From the NCBI RefSeq assembly GCF_000332315.1, contig NZ_KB235939.1:9018-41193 (forward strand): a stretch of DNA of 32,176 bases, in the 5' to 3' direction. Every line of letters begins with the position of its first letter. Position 1 is the first letter of the stretch. Made by a program: the position numbers and the translations under genes. The notes under the pieces are model-generated. The model ran no database searches. It was not told where the DNA came from and saw only the letters and a list, made by a program, of their open reading frames with translations. This stretch comes from Prochlorothrix hollandica PCC 9006 = CALU 1027 (GTDB lineage Bacteria; Cyanobacteriota; Cyanobacteriia; Prochlorotrichales; Prochlorotrichaceae). Below are positions 1-7,858 of the stretch, in pieces.

Positions 1-102
1 CGGTATACCCAGCACTTCAACCAAACGATTCCCGTCAAGCAGTCCAGAAGTCTGGATCTGAAGGGCAAGGCGGAACCCATTACCTCCTGGCTCTTGGCTT
101 AG
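1..102 (+). CDS. C-terminal tail of an adenylate/guanylate cyclase-like protein (partial)
   Basis: An open frame enters from the left edge and ends at TAG 100-102, giving 33 residues. The tail contains LDLKGKAEPITSWLL. The V/L-K-G-K-x-E-P-I/V motif followed by a short hydrophobic end is typical of the last strand of class III nucleotide cyclase catalytic domains, often fused to CHASE2 or FHA modules in cyanobacteria. Only the tail is visible, so catalytic residues and upstream domains cannot be checked. The family call rests on this single motif. Confidence 0.6.
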   Translation, partial: RYTQHFNQTIPVKQSRSLDLKGKAEPITSWLLA

Positions 103-125
103 GACGGTCCCCCCCACCAACGCCC

Positions 126-173
126 GTAATTATTCGGAGGGCCACAGGAGAATGAGGGTTTCAGGCTCTAGAC
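126..173. repeat. Left half of a GGTAAC-type dispersed element
   Basis: The segment GTAATTATTCGGAGGG followed by GAATGAGGGTTTCAGGCTCT resembles the left half of the complete element at 18241-18376. The right half is absent, so this is a truncated copy just after the cyclase stop codon. Confidence 0.55.
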
Positions 174-210
174 AACAGACCTTAGGTGATTGGAGAGGGT
201 CCATTTCCCT

Positions 211-460
211 GGGGTGGGTTCACCGATTTGGGTAGGGGCAATCCCCCCGTGGTTGCCCCGGTGGTGGGTCGCCAAGAGGGTCGCCAAGAGGGTCGCCAAG
301 AGGGTCGCCAAGAGGGTCGGCACGGGGGCAAGAACCCTACTGGGGTGGGTTCACCGATTTGGGTAGGGGCAATCCCCCCGTGGTTGCCCCGGTGGTGGGT
401 CGCCAAGAGGGTCGCCAAGAGGGTCGCCAAGAGGGTCGGCACGGGGGCAAGAACCCTACT
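211..460. repeat. Two tandem copies of a ~120-131-bp repeat with variable 12-bp units
   Basis: A unit starting GGGGTGGGTTCACCGATTTG and ending GGCAAGAACCCTACT occurs at 211-341 and 342-460. The copies are nearly identical except that GTCGCCAAGAGG is repeated four times in the first (268-315) and three times in the second (399-434), which accounts for their 12-bp length difference. A third copy at 23003-23094 has one such unit. The repeat reads through in frame as an RQEG array, but there is no other sign of coding, so I treat it as non-coding. Confidence 0.9.
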
Positions 461-573
461 GGGGTGGGTTTAACCTATGCTGCACAGCAGAGGATTAGCA
501 AGACTTCGAGTGATGGGTACACGGTGAGGGTTGATCTCCAGATGGGTCTACAGGGTAGACCACCGCCAGGATG

Positions 574-2934
574 CTAGACATCCTCCTCCGCCTCCGGCAA
601 CACCTGCCCCCCATAGACCAGGGGCAACAACGGACCAAACTGATCCTGGCCCCCCAGGGATAGCTCACTGTGGCAGAGATAGACCCGCTCCGTGGCCCGC
701 CCCAGGAGATCCACCACCGTTTGTTGCAGCCGCAGCGCCTCCAGTTGCAGCCCCTCCCGCAACCCATCAGCCCGGATCCCTGGATCCGCATCGGGGGGAA
801 AACTGCCGGAATCAGCGCCCTGGGTTGCCAGGGGATCGGGGAAACCGCCAGGGGGGAACCCCAGGGAGACGGGTTCTGGAGTTGGGGCACGGCGATCGCT
901 CAAAAACAGAGATGCCCCCCACAACCCCCGGCCCCGGGTCAGCCAACTGGGGGATCCCACATCCAGCCAAAACTGCCAACGGTGCTGGCAGCGGTTGAGG
1001 CGATATTGAAACAGCGTCGCCAGGGTGATGCTGTGGCGGCGCAACTCCACCCCCCCCGCCGGATAGGGATTAGCGGTAATGGTGCCCTGGCGCAGCAGAT
1101 GGATAAACCGCTGCACCAACACCGTCACCTCCGTTGTTCCAAAGCCCTCCCCCAAGCGATGGGCCACTGTCCAATAGTGCTGGGCCGTTTCCAGCAACTC
1201 CCGCAGCGCCGCCAACTGGTCATAGCCCAGGGCGCTCCCTTGCCACAAAAACCGTTGAATGGCCTGATCCAACACCTGCACCGGATTATCTGCCCCCGGC
1301 TGGCTTAAACGCTGCTGTTGTTCCTGGATCCAGTGGCGAATCCCCTGGTACACCTGCGCCCCCTGGAACCCCACCCGATCCCAGCGGGGAAAGGCGGTCA
1401 AGTCCAACAACTGGGGGCAGTCCAGATCGGGCCGATAACAGTGATCCACCAGCAACCCCGCCCGCACTGGATCCAAACCATAGCCCTGGCCCCTCGGCGC
1501 TAAGCTCAAGACCACCAGCATTTCCGCCACCTGTTCTCGATCGACCCAACGGCCCAAACCGGGATAGACCAAGGCCAACAGGGTTAGCAAGGCCCGAATC
1601 AGGGGAACACTCACCAGCGATCGCTGCTCCGCCAAGGGTTGGAGGGTCATGCCCTGCTGGGCCAAAATTTCCACCAGGGCATAGCGGGCAATGGCATCGG
1701 TGCCGGGGGTAATAATGGCGATGTCCTGGGGTTCCAGGTGGCCGTGGTGGATGCCCTGGGCAATGATCTCAGCGGTGCGCCGCAATAATTGGGCGCGGGT
1801 GGTGGTTTGAATCACCCCCAGGGGATTGGTAGCGGGGGTTAAACCGGGCAGGGGCAAGCTGAGAACCCCCTCCTGCACTAATCCCGTCAAGGTGTCCCCC
1901 AGCAGCAGGGCGAAGCTATCGGGGGGCGCGGCCAGCCGGAGGCATTGACAGCCCTGGGCCAAGGGGCGGAAGGCTTCGGGATCGGCTCCAAACCCCAGGC
2001 GCACTGAACCCCCTTCGTTAAAGGTAAAGACCCCCGTTGCCCCCCCGTCCACTAAGACCCTAAAAAGCTGGGCTGCTAGGGCCGGGTATTCATCCACATC
2101 ATCGGCAAAGACGGCGGGAAAGCGTCGTTTCAGGTGCTGGCGATAGGTGGGATGGGGCAGGAGACAGCGGCCATAGAGATCACACACCAGCCCATAGGTC
2201 AGCAACCCCTGGGCCGCACACCAGCCCTGCCAGTCCTGCAACAGTTGCTGCGCCAGGTGCCACCATTGGGGGGAGGCGTAGTCTAAGCCCGCCGAGGCCA
2301 AGAGGGCCGCATCGGGCACCAGATGGGTTAGGGGAATCCCCGCCGCCGCCGCCAGGGTCAGCAGATCCAGCAGTCGCCGCACCAGGCGCGTGATGCTGGT
2401 TTCGTTGACCCCCTGGGCCGAGTCTGTTTGCAAGGCTCCTAGGGCCGACAGGCGATCGCGCCATAACCGGGTTGCTAGTTCCTGTTCCGTCTCCGATCGC
2501 AAAAACAGAGGCAAGGGACACGGGGTTTCCGGTTCCCCCACCAAGGGCCAAAACAACAGCACCTCACTGCGGAAAAAGCCCAAGGGCGTGGTGGAGGTGA
2601 GGGGCACCCCAGGGCCGAGGGCTGTGGTTAAGGCATCCATCAACACCAGGCGGTTGTCACCGGTGGCCGCAAAGATCAGGGGCGGCGGCGGTACCTCCAG
2701 GGAGCCAACGCGGGGGTTGCTGGCGGATCCAGCCCCGGAAGTCTGGTTCCCATCGGGCTGCGCAGACCCCCCGGCAGAACCCTGGTCCACCCACTGGCAG
2801 ATCTGTTGCACCAGGGTCCGGGTTTTACCACTGCGGGCTATGCCCTCAACCCAGAGGCGAGTCCCCTGGGCCAGGGACGGGGCGAGGGGAGCCACGGGGG
2901 TTGCGGCCTTGGCCGCTGGGGGATCAGACTGCAT
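574..2934 (-). CDS. UvrD/RecB-like superfamily 1 helicase-type NTPase
   Basis: The 786-residue protein has a Walker A motif, GIARSGKT (about residues 31-38). A Walker B-like FADDVDEYPAL (about 276-286) lies where UvrD/RecB helicases carry their DE-containing motif II. The C-terminal half includes ITPGTDAIARYALVEIL and a late VTVLVQRFIHLLRQ segment. The size and motif order suggest a divergent SF1 helicase, possibly AddB/RecB-like. I see no obvious C-terminal RecB nuclease motif, so DNA unwinding or repair is an inference. A low-complexity Gly/Ser/Pro stretch (about 50-85) follows the P-loop. The gene stands alone on the minus strand. A TACAGCA element sits just upstream at 2958-3060, probably between the gene and its promoter. 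Confidence 0.72.
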   Translation of the reverse strand: MQSDPPAAKAATPVAPLAPSLAQGTRLWVEGIARSGKTRTLVQQICQWVDQGSAGGSAQPDGNQTSGAGSASNPRVGSLEVPPPPLIFAATGDNRLVLMDALTTALGPGVPLTSTTPLGFFRSEVLLFWPLVGEPETPCPLPLFLRSETEQELATRLWRDRLSALGALQTDSAQGVNETSITRLVRRLLDLLTLAAAAGIPLTHLVPDAALLASAGLDYASPQWWHLAQQLLQDWQGWCAAQGLLTYGLVCDLYGRCLLPHPTYRQHLKRRFPAVFADDVDEYPALAAQLFRVLVDGGATGVFTFNEGGSVRLGFGADPEAFRPLAQGCQCLRLAAPPDSFALLLGDTLTGLVQEGVLSLPLPGLTPATNPLGVIQTTTRAQLLRRTAEIIAQGIHHGHLEPQDIAIITPGTDAIARYALVEILAQQGMTLQPLAEQRSLVSVPLIRALLTLLALVYPGLGRWVDREQVAEMLVVLSLAPRGQGYGLDPVRAGLLVDHCYRPDLDCPQLLDLTAFPRWDRVGFQGAQVYQGIRHWIQEQQQRLSQPGADNPVQVLDQAIQRFLWQGSALGYDQLAALRELLETAQHYWTVAHRLGEGFGTTEVTVLVQRFIHLLRQGTITANPYPAGGVELRRHSITLATLFQYRLNRCQHRWQFWLDVGSPSWLTRGRGLWGASLFLSDRRAPTPEPVSLGFPPGGFPDPLATQGADSGSFPPDADPGIRADGLREGLQLEALRLQQTVVDLLGRATERVYLCHSELSLGGQDQFGPLLPLVYGGQVLPEAEEDV

Positions 2935-2957
2935 AAACCTCCGAAAACTTGAATATC

Positions 2958-3060
2958 TACAGCAATCCTAAATCAGTTGTAAGGCTCTCGATCTCTGAAA
3001 CCCTTGGTGTGGTGTGCGCCCTCCGGGCGCACACCACACGACCCATTTAGGACTGCTGTA
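2958..3060. repeat. TACAGCA-ended palindromic element, copy A
   Basis: A 103-bp element bounded by TACAGCAATCCTAAAT and ATTTAGGACTGCTGTA. The centre is a near-perfect hairpin, TGTGCGCCC-TCC-GGGCGCACA. It is one of six copies in this window and contains no coding sequence, so it looks like a MITE-type non-autonomous element. Confidence 0.88.
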
Positions 3061-3207
3061 AACTAAACCTAGGGATTGGGTGCGGAAACCACGTCCCTAC
3101 GGGCTTTGGGTCGGTGTAGGGGTCAGGTTTCCTGACCCTCCCAGTGGGGTGGGGTGTGGGTCAGTGTTGTCAGTCCTTCGGGGTCACGACTGCGCATAAC
3201 TTGCCTC

Positions 3208-3906
3208 TTAAGCTTCCTCATAGCCCCAGGGGGTATCTGCGGGCAGCACTTGGCGTTTCAAGGTCGCTAGCTCTTGATCCACGATCGCATCCAACGCCCC
3301 ATTTTCCAACTTCTGGAAGCGTTCTTCCAAGGAATCCTGATGTAATTCCACCAGGGCAGCGGTTTGAGCCTCCACATCCTGGATCCGGTCTTCCATTTGT
3401 TCAAAGGCTCCCCCATAGCCCGTTTGGTGCAACCGCCCCAACATCTCCGTCATGCGTTGGGTGGCTTCCGCCGATCGCGCCCGCACCACATATAAATCCT
3501 TTTTAACCCGTGCATCCGTTAGCTTTAAGTCCAAGGTTTTGAGATCCTCCTTGAGGCGATGGACCAAGGTGCCTTGGGTCAGCAACTGGGCCTCCAGCGA
3601 TCGCACCATCATTAAAAGGGATTGGCGCTGCACCAGGGCATCCCGTGCCTGTCCGTCTTGGCCCTGCTGCAAGGCTACTTCAGCCCGTTTATGCCAGTCC
3701 GCCGCCCGATCGTGGGCCTGCTGACATTGGCGCTCGGTACGCCGATGGGTTGCAATGGCCTGGGCCACCGCCTGCCGCATTTGGATCATTTGATCCTGCA
3801 TCTCTTGGATAACCTGCTCCAGAATCTTCTCTGGATCGTCCGCCTGATTCAGCCAGCGATTGAAGGTCATCCGAACCGATCGCAGGGTCTCATCTAGCAT
3901 TCCCAT
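3208..3906 (-). CDS. PspA/IM30 (Vipp1-like) membrane-stress protein
   Basis: The protein is 232 residues. Its N-terminal amphipathic segment (about 1-22) and the DDPEKILEQVIQEMQDQMIQ block (23-42) followed by RQAVAQAIA are hallmarks of the PspA/IM30 family. The remainder to about residue 215 is predominantly heptad-like alpha-helix, matching the coiled-coil hairpin that assembles into ESCRT-III-like rods and rings on membranes. It ends near 232 with no long C-terminal tail, so it is closer in layout to PspA than to the usual ~255-residue thylakoid Vipp1. It may be a second paralogue alongside a Vipp1 encoded elsewhere. The family is cytoplasmic and binds the inner or thylakoid membrane under stress. 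The gene is monocistronic on the minus strand. Confidence 0.9.
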   Translation of the reverse strand: MGMLDETLRSVRMTFNRWLNQADDPEKILEQVIQEMQDQMIQMRQAVAQAIATHRRTERQCQQAHDRAADWHKRAEVALQQGQDGQARDALVQRQSLLMMVRSLEAQLLTQGTLVHRLKEDLKTLDLKLTDARVKKDLYVVRARSAEATQRMTEMLGRLHQTGYGGAFEQMEDRIQDVEAQTAALVELHQDSLEERFQKLENGALDAIVDQELATLKRQVLPADTPWGYEEA

Positions 3907-4082
3907 GGCATTCCCGTTCTGGTAATCGGCGTGGCAATGGGGTCATTGGCCTTGCGATCGTCCCCTGGCCGATCGGCCCCGCACCCCGTCTCCCCATTGT
4001 ATCGACTTCATCGGAAACCTTAACCCCAGAACCCACCAAAGTGGGGGTCCTCCCTGTTTCCTCAGCCCCGGCCACAAAAAAA

Positions 4083-4115
4083 GGCATTCTTTCCCAGATG
4101 GCCTGAAAGAATGCC
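4083..4115 (-). terminator. Rho-independent terminator, minus strand
   Basis: The arms GGCATTCTTTC (4083-4093) and GAAAGAATGCC (4105-4115) form a perfect 11-bp stem. On the minus strand the stem is followed by seven T (4082-4076). It lies about 220 bp past the PrxQ stop codon and is the likely end of that transcript. Confidence 0.8.
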
Positions 4116-4169
4116 GCGAAAAAATGGCTATGAACTTGGGAGCATCCCAGTTTGGCAACTTGATTCTTC

Positions 4170-4268
4170 ATCCCTCATCCCCCAACCCCTGCTCCCAGCC
4201 TGGGAGAAGGGGAGCCAGACCATTCAAAGTCCCTCTCCCGTCCTGGGAGAGGGATTTAGGGTGAGGGC
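4170..4268. repeat. CCCTCTCCC/GGGAGAGGG palindromic repeat
   Basis: The segment carries CCCTCATCCCCCAACCCC, a GGGAGAAGGGGAG block, then CCCTCTCCC, CTGGGAGAGGG and ATTTAGGGTGAGGG. It is the familiar intergenic hairpin repeat seen in many cyanobacterial genomes. A degraded relative lies at 26353-26391. Confidence 0.6.
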
Positions 4269-4332
4269 AGCCCCAGCGGGATGCACCTATGAACGTCATG
4301 GAATCCCAGGGCTAATCCACCAGTATGGAACC

Positions 4333-4770
4333 TTAGGCCGACAATGCCGCCAAAATATCATCGGCGTGGGTGGCGGCTTGCACCGTTTCAAAGACCTGAT
4401 CAATGATTCCTGCCCCATTAATCACATAGGTCACCCGCTTGGCATAACCTCCGCCGTCAACCCCATAGGCTTTCGTGATGCTGTGGTCCGGATCCGCCAC
4501 GAGACTAAAGGGCAAGCCGTACTTTTCCTTAAAGGCTTTATGGGACGTTTCGTCATCGGTGCTGACTCCCAACACCACAATGTCCTTGCCTTGGTATTCC
4601 GTGTACTTATCCCGAAATCCCTGGGCTTCCTTGGTGCAACCGGGGGTGTCGTCCTTGGGATAGAAATAGAGCACAACGGTTTTGTCTGCAAAGTCAGACA
4701 GGGCGATGCTCTGACCTGCGTCATCCTTGGCCGTAAAGGCAGGGGCCACGGTTCCAACTGCTAAGATCAT
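4333..4770 (-). CDS. PrxQ/BCP-type peroxiredoxin lacking the resolving cysteine
   Basis: The protein is 145 residues, full length for the PrxQ/bacterioferritin comigratory protein family. It reduces hydrogen peroxide and organic hydroperoxides in the cytoplasm. The peroxidatic cysteine is Cys45 in FYPKDDTPGCTKEAQGF. In canonical two-cysteine PrxQ the resolving cysteine sits five residues later (CxxxxC), but here that position is Gln50 and there is no other cysteine. The enzyme should therefore act as a one-Cys peroxiredoxin needing an external thiol donor. The start is supported by AAGGAGA (4787-4781) about ten bases upstream. The transcript probably ends at the terminator at 4083-4115. Confidence 0.95.
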   Translation of the reverse strand: MILAVGTVAPAFTAKDDAGQSIALSDFADKTVVLYFYPKDDTPGCTKEAQGFRDKYTEYQGKDIVVLGVSTDDETSHKAFKEKYGLPFSLVADPDHSITKAYGVDGGGYAKRVTYVINGAGIIDQVFETVQAATHADDILAALSA

Positions 4771-4829
4771 GGGTTTATCATCTCCTTGATGGTCGGTTTT
4801 TTGATGTTTAATCTTGATATTTAATCTTC

Positions 4830-4932
4830 TACAGCAGTCCTAAATGGGTCGTGTGGTGTGCCCCCGGAGGGGGCACACCACACCAAGGGTTTCAGCCTTC
4901 GAGATCCTTACAACTGATTTAGGGTTGCTGTA
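4830..4932. repeat. TACAGCA-ended palindromic element, copy B
   Basis: A 103-bp element in the opposite orientation to copy A. The central hairpin is TGTGCCCCC-GGA-GGGGGCACA and the ends are TACAGCAGTCCTAAAT and TAGGGTTGCTGTA. It lies upstream of the PrxQ gene. Confidence 0.88.
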
Positions 4933-5104
4933 TAGCCAGTGTGCTAGGTACTGGCATGGTCGGTCAAGGGATGGATCCCCGCCTTGCCGTTCCCAGATTT
5001 TTCTGCAAACCGGGGGATTGGTGCCTGGTTGAGGGCGATCGTAGCGACGATTCAACATCCCAGGCTGCTTGACTGACAAAACGTCTCAAAGGCTCATGTT
5101 TGCG

Positions 5105-5167
5105 TAGGTTGGGTAGAGCCTTGCGAAACCCAACACAACCATTATGGCTGTTGGGTTTCGTACCTCA
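5105..5167. repeat. CGAAACCCAACA/TGTTGGGTTTCG hairpin repeat
   Basis: A perfect 12-bp inverted repeat (5124-5135 and 5149-5160) is flanked by TAGGTTGGGT and ACCTCAACC. It resembles a common cyanobacterial intergenic palindrome. No gene is visible in 4933-5233 besides this structure. Confidence 0.65.
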
Positions 5168-5233
5168 ACCACAGCTACAGCGACCATCTGGTGTCAGTCA
5201 ACCAGTATCCCAGAAGCAAACCGAGCCATGCAA

Positions 5234-5264
5234 AACCCCACTGACCTAGGGGATCAATGGGGTT
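5234..5264 (-). terminator. Rho-independent terminator of the sigma factor gene
   Basis: On the minus strand AACCCCATTGA pairs with TCAGTGGGGTT (one mismatch), and TTTT follows immediately. It lies 70 bp beyond the sigma factor stop codon. A 16-bp direct repeat (GTTAGGGGGTTAAGCG, 2.5 copies, 5262-5301) sits between the two. Confidence 0.65.
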
Positions 5265-5333
5265 AGGGGGTTAAGCGGTTAGGGGGTTAAGCGGTTAGGG
5301 GCTGGTCTGGGCTAGAAATAGGATAGAAGAACC

Positions 5334-6311
5334 CTAGCAGGCCAGATATTCCCGCACCACAGACCGATGGCGACGGAGGCGATCGAGGGCTTGGCGTTCC
5401 AACTGGCGCACCCGTTCCCGACTCAGGTTCAACCGTTCGCCCACCTTAGCCAACGACAGACTGCGACCATCATCCAAGCCAAAGCGCAGCCGCAACACCA
5501 CCCGCTGCTGGGGGGTCAGTTCCGCGAATAACCGATCCAGGTCTTGGCGCAATGACTCGCTGGTGGCGTAGTCCTCCGGAGACGCATTTTCATCCTCCAG
5601 CAACTCTTGCAGCTCCGTGTCATGGTTATCCCCCACCCGCACATCCAGGGAAATGGGCTGGCGGGACATCATCAGATATTCCCGCACCTGTTCCGGTTCC
5701 AACTCCAGGGAAACAGCAATTTCCGCCGGAGTGGCGGCCCGTCCCAAGCGTTGGGTCAGATCCCGCTGCACCCGTTTGATCTTGTTGAGCTTTTCCGTAA
5801 TGTGGATGGGCAGGCGGATGGTGCGGGACTGTTGGGCAATGGCGCGGGTGATGGCTTGGCGAATCCACCAGTACGCATAGGTACTGAACTTGTAGCCCTT
5901 GAGGGGATCGAACTTCTCTACCCCCCGCTCCAGTCCCAGGCTACCTTCCTGGATCAAATCCAGAAACTCCAGATTGCGCTTCTGGTATTTCTTGGCAATG
6001 GACACCACCAGCCGCAGGTTGGCCTCAATCATCTTCTGCTTGGCCCGTTCTCCCATGCGGATTTTCTGCGGCAAGTCTGTCACACTCAAGCCGACCGCTT
6101 CAGCCCATTCCGCCTCACTCGGTTCTCGCTTCAGGGTTTTGGCCAGTGTTGCCCGCTGTTCCAACAGATGCATCATCAGTTGCACCTGTTTGCCAAAAAT
6201 CACTTCCTGCTCGTGGGTTAATAGAGGCACCCGACCAATTTCGTGAAGATAGGTTCGCACCATATCTGTTTTCAGGTCATAACTCTTTTGAAGAGCAAGA
6301 TTCATAGTCAT
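5334..6311 (-). CDS. Group 2 RNA polymerase sigma-70 factor (RpoD-like)
   Basis: The protein is 325 residues, typical of non-essential cyanobacterial group 2 sigma factors (SigB/C/D/E); I could not assign the subtype. Region 1.2 is [19 protein letters not shown] (18-36). Region 2 spans about 96-165, with the -10-recognition sequence [17 protein letters not shown] (145-161). Region 3 follows with [12 protein letters not shown], and region 4 (about 255-320) has the helix-turn-helix [16 protein letters not shown]. The long acidic region 1.1 of housekeeping SigA is missing. GAGGTGAGGC at about 6323-6314 acts as ribosome-binding site for ATG 6311; a second ATG lies two codons later. Factors of this type retune transcription under stress, dark or nutrient change. 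The upstream region is an unusually long repeat-filled spacer. Confidence 0.95.
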   Translation of the reverse strand: MTMNLALQKSYDLKTDMVRTYLHEIGRVPLLTHEQEVIFGKQVQLMMHLLEQRATLAKTLKREPSEAEWAEAVGLSVTDLPQKIRMGERAKQKMIEANLRLVVSIAKKYQKRNLEFLDLIQEGSLGLERGVEKFDPLKGYKFSTYAYWWIRQAITRAIAQQSRTIRLPIHITEKLNKIKRVQRDLTQRLGRAATPAEIAVSLELEPEQVREYLMMSRQPISLDVRVGDNHDTELQELLEDENASPEDYATSESLRQDLDRLFAELTPQQRVVLRLRFGLDDGRSLSLAKVGERLNLSRERVRQLERQALDRLRRHRSVVREYLAC

Positions 6312-6510
6312 CGTGCCTCACCTCAAGGTCATCGTAAACAAAATGGGAGGGTTCCTAGGCGAACCTAGGGTTGTCATTGGCGACTTTCCCCGCCTCCCTT
6401 GGAAAAAGACTTACTATAGGAACTGGTTGGAACGGGTTGGAAACTAGATTAGGGGTTGAAACTGGAGGCGTACTAGGAACGGCCTAGGGTTCACCCAGGG
6501 GTTGTATATT

Positions 6511-6570
6511 CTTAGTCCTGGCCTTAGTTCTGGCCTTAGTCTTGGCCTTAGTCCTGGCCTTAGTCCTGGA
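6511..6570. repeat. Tandem array, 12 bp x 5 (CTTAGTCCTGGC)
   Basis: Five consecutive 12-bp units, CTTAGTCCTGGC with single-base changes (CTTAGTTCTGGC, CTTAGTCTTGGC), lie 200-260 bp upstream of the sigma factor start. Confidence 0.9.
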
Positions 6571-6672
6571 CTATTTCGGGATGGGTTCATCCTGAAGGGA
6601 AATGAGCGATCGTGTTCTAAAACACTGGGTCTAAACCATGGGTTCTAGCTGGTGATGGCTTGTAGATACTGA

Positions 6673-6720
6673 GACTGTGATGCCTAGACTGTGATGCCTA
6701 GACTGTGATGCTTAGACTGT
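6673..6720. repeat. Tandem array, 14 bp x 3.4 (GACTGTGATGCCTA)
   Basis: Units at 6673-6686, 6687-6700 and 6701-6714 (last unit GACTGTGATGCTTA), followed by a partial GACTGT. Confidence 0.9.
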
Positions 6721-6866
6721 TTTCACAGGCTCCACAGGCTATTTCCTAGACTGCTCCCTTGGGTATCGGTTCCTGAACGTTGATGCTCTAGTTGATGCTC
6801 TATAGGGTTAAGGGTTCCCCACCCTAGCCCCTTCCATAACGGGGATAGTGGCAAATATAGGTCTGC

Positions 6867-6914
6867 CAGCATCGGTAACAGCATCGGTAACAGCATCGGT
6901 AACAGCATTCGTAA
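6867..6914. repeat. Tandem array, 12 bp x 4 (CAGCATCGGTAA)
   Basis: Three identical units and a fourth variant (CAGCATTCGTAA). Confidence 0.9.
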
Positions 6915-7035
6915 CTGGTAAGAATGTGCCATCAGTGCCACGGCCCAGGGCGATCGCTCACCCTAAACCAGAGACCCGATCGAACGCCGAAGCCTTTACC
7001 CCCCATCCTGATATCCTGAAATCCAAGGGATAGCC

Positions 7036-7075
7036 GGTTACGGGAGGTTACGGGAGGTTACGGGAGGTTATGGGT
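7036..7075. repeat. Tandem array, 10 bp x 4 (GGTTACGGGA)
   Basis: Three identical units and a fourth variant (GGTTATGGGT). Confidence 0.9.
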
Positions 7076-7502
7076 CTAATTTACCCATGGGCATCAGACC
7101 CATCGGGAGTTCCAGAGCCTATGCCACCCCAGTCAGATTGCAAGTCACACCCATAAAATTGCAAGTCACATCCACTAAAGACTCCCGCCGAAACACCACG
7201 GCTCTAGGTTCGGGAGATGGATGGATCCCTCGTGGGATTTCAAAAAGAACGGTTACAGAACCGATCGCCGCCTCAAAACGCGATCGCAACGGCTGCTTCT
7301 GCCTTGCCTTTCAGAGACTATTGGTGCCTTCCGGAGGGATGAGACGCTCGGAGCACCCAAGGGGGGCAAGGGGAAGGCCGTTGGCCATCGGGGGCGCATC
7401 GGCTTTAGTCAATCTAGCGAACGTTGGGATGAATCTACACTAATCTTAAGAGATGGATCCAAGGACTGTAAAGGTAGGGGTTGCGCACCGTCTCAGGTAG
7501 GG

Positions 7503-7598
7503 TTGCAGGAAGGGTTGCAGGAAAAGTTGCAGGAAGGCTTGCAGGAAAAGTTGCAGGAAGGGTTGCAGGAAAAGTTGCAGGAAGGCTTGCAGGAAAAA
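7503..7598. repeat. Tandem array, 12 bp x 8 with 24/48-bp higher order
   Basis: Eight units of TTGCAGGAARRR. Their last three bases alternate GGG, AAG, GGC, AAG, GGG, AAG, GGC, AAA, so the array is a duplicated 48-bp block made of four 12-mers. In one forward frame it reads LQEGLQEK repeats, but no start, ribosome-binding site or conserved domain supports translation. Confidence 0.92.
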
Positions 7599-7620
7599 TC
7601 ACTGAGGAAATTATCAGGAC

Positions 7621-7723
7621 TACAGCACTCCTAAATCAATTGTAAGAATCTCGACGGCTGACACCCTTGGGGTGGTGTGCGCCCGGAGGGCGTACACCCC
7701 ACGACCCATTTCGGACTGCTGTA
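7621..7723. repeat. TACAGCA-ended palindromic element, copy C
   Basis: A 103-bp element in the orientation of copy A. Its central hairpin is TGTGCGCCC-GGA-GGGCGTACA. The right end (GGACTGCTGTA) directly abuts the next tandem array. Confidence 0.88.
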
Positions 7724-7770
7724 TTACCAGGATTATTACCAGAATTATTACCAGGATTATTTCCAGGACT
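7723..7770. repeat. Tandem array, 12 bp x 4 (ATTACCAGGATT)
   Basis: Units ATTACCAGGATT, ATTACCAGAATT, ATTACCAGGATT and ATTTCCAGGACT begin at the last base of the adjacent TACAGCA element. Confidence 0.9.
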
Positions 7771-7858
7771 ATTGTTGGACTGGTGCAGAGAAACTATCCT
7801 TAGCTTGCCATGATCTAACCCTTGGCCTTGTGATCGATCTCAACTATCCCTATGTTTT

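Larger units (their letters stand above)
6312..7858. other. 1.5-kb intergenic region filled with tandem repeats
   Basis: I see no convincing gene here. The region separates the divergent sigma factor and membrane-protein genes, so both promoters should lie in it. It contains tandem arrays of 12, 14, 12, 10, 12 and 12 bp (6511-6570, 6673-6720, 6867-6914, 7036-7075, 7503-7598, 7723-7770) and one TACAGCA element. A 21-bp direct repeat (ATTGCAAGTCACA...) lies near 7137-7178. Frames over 7087-7634 exist but lack homology signals. Confidence 0.7.
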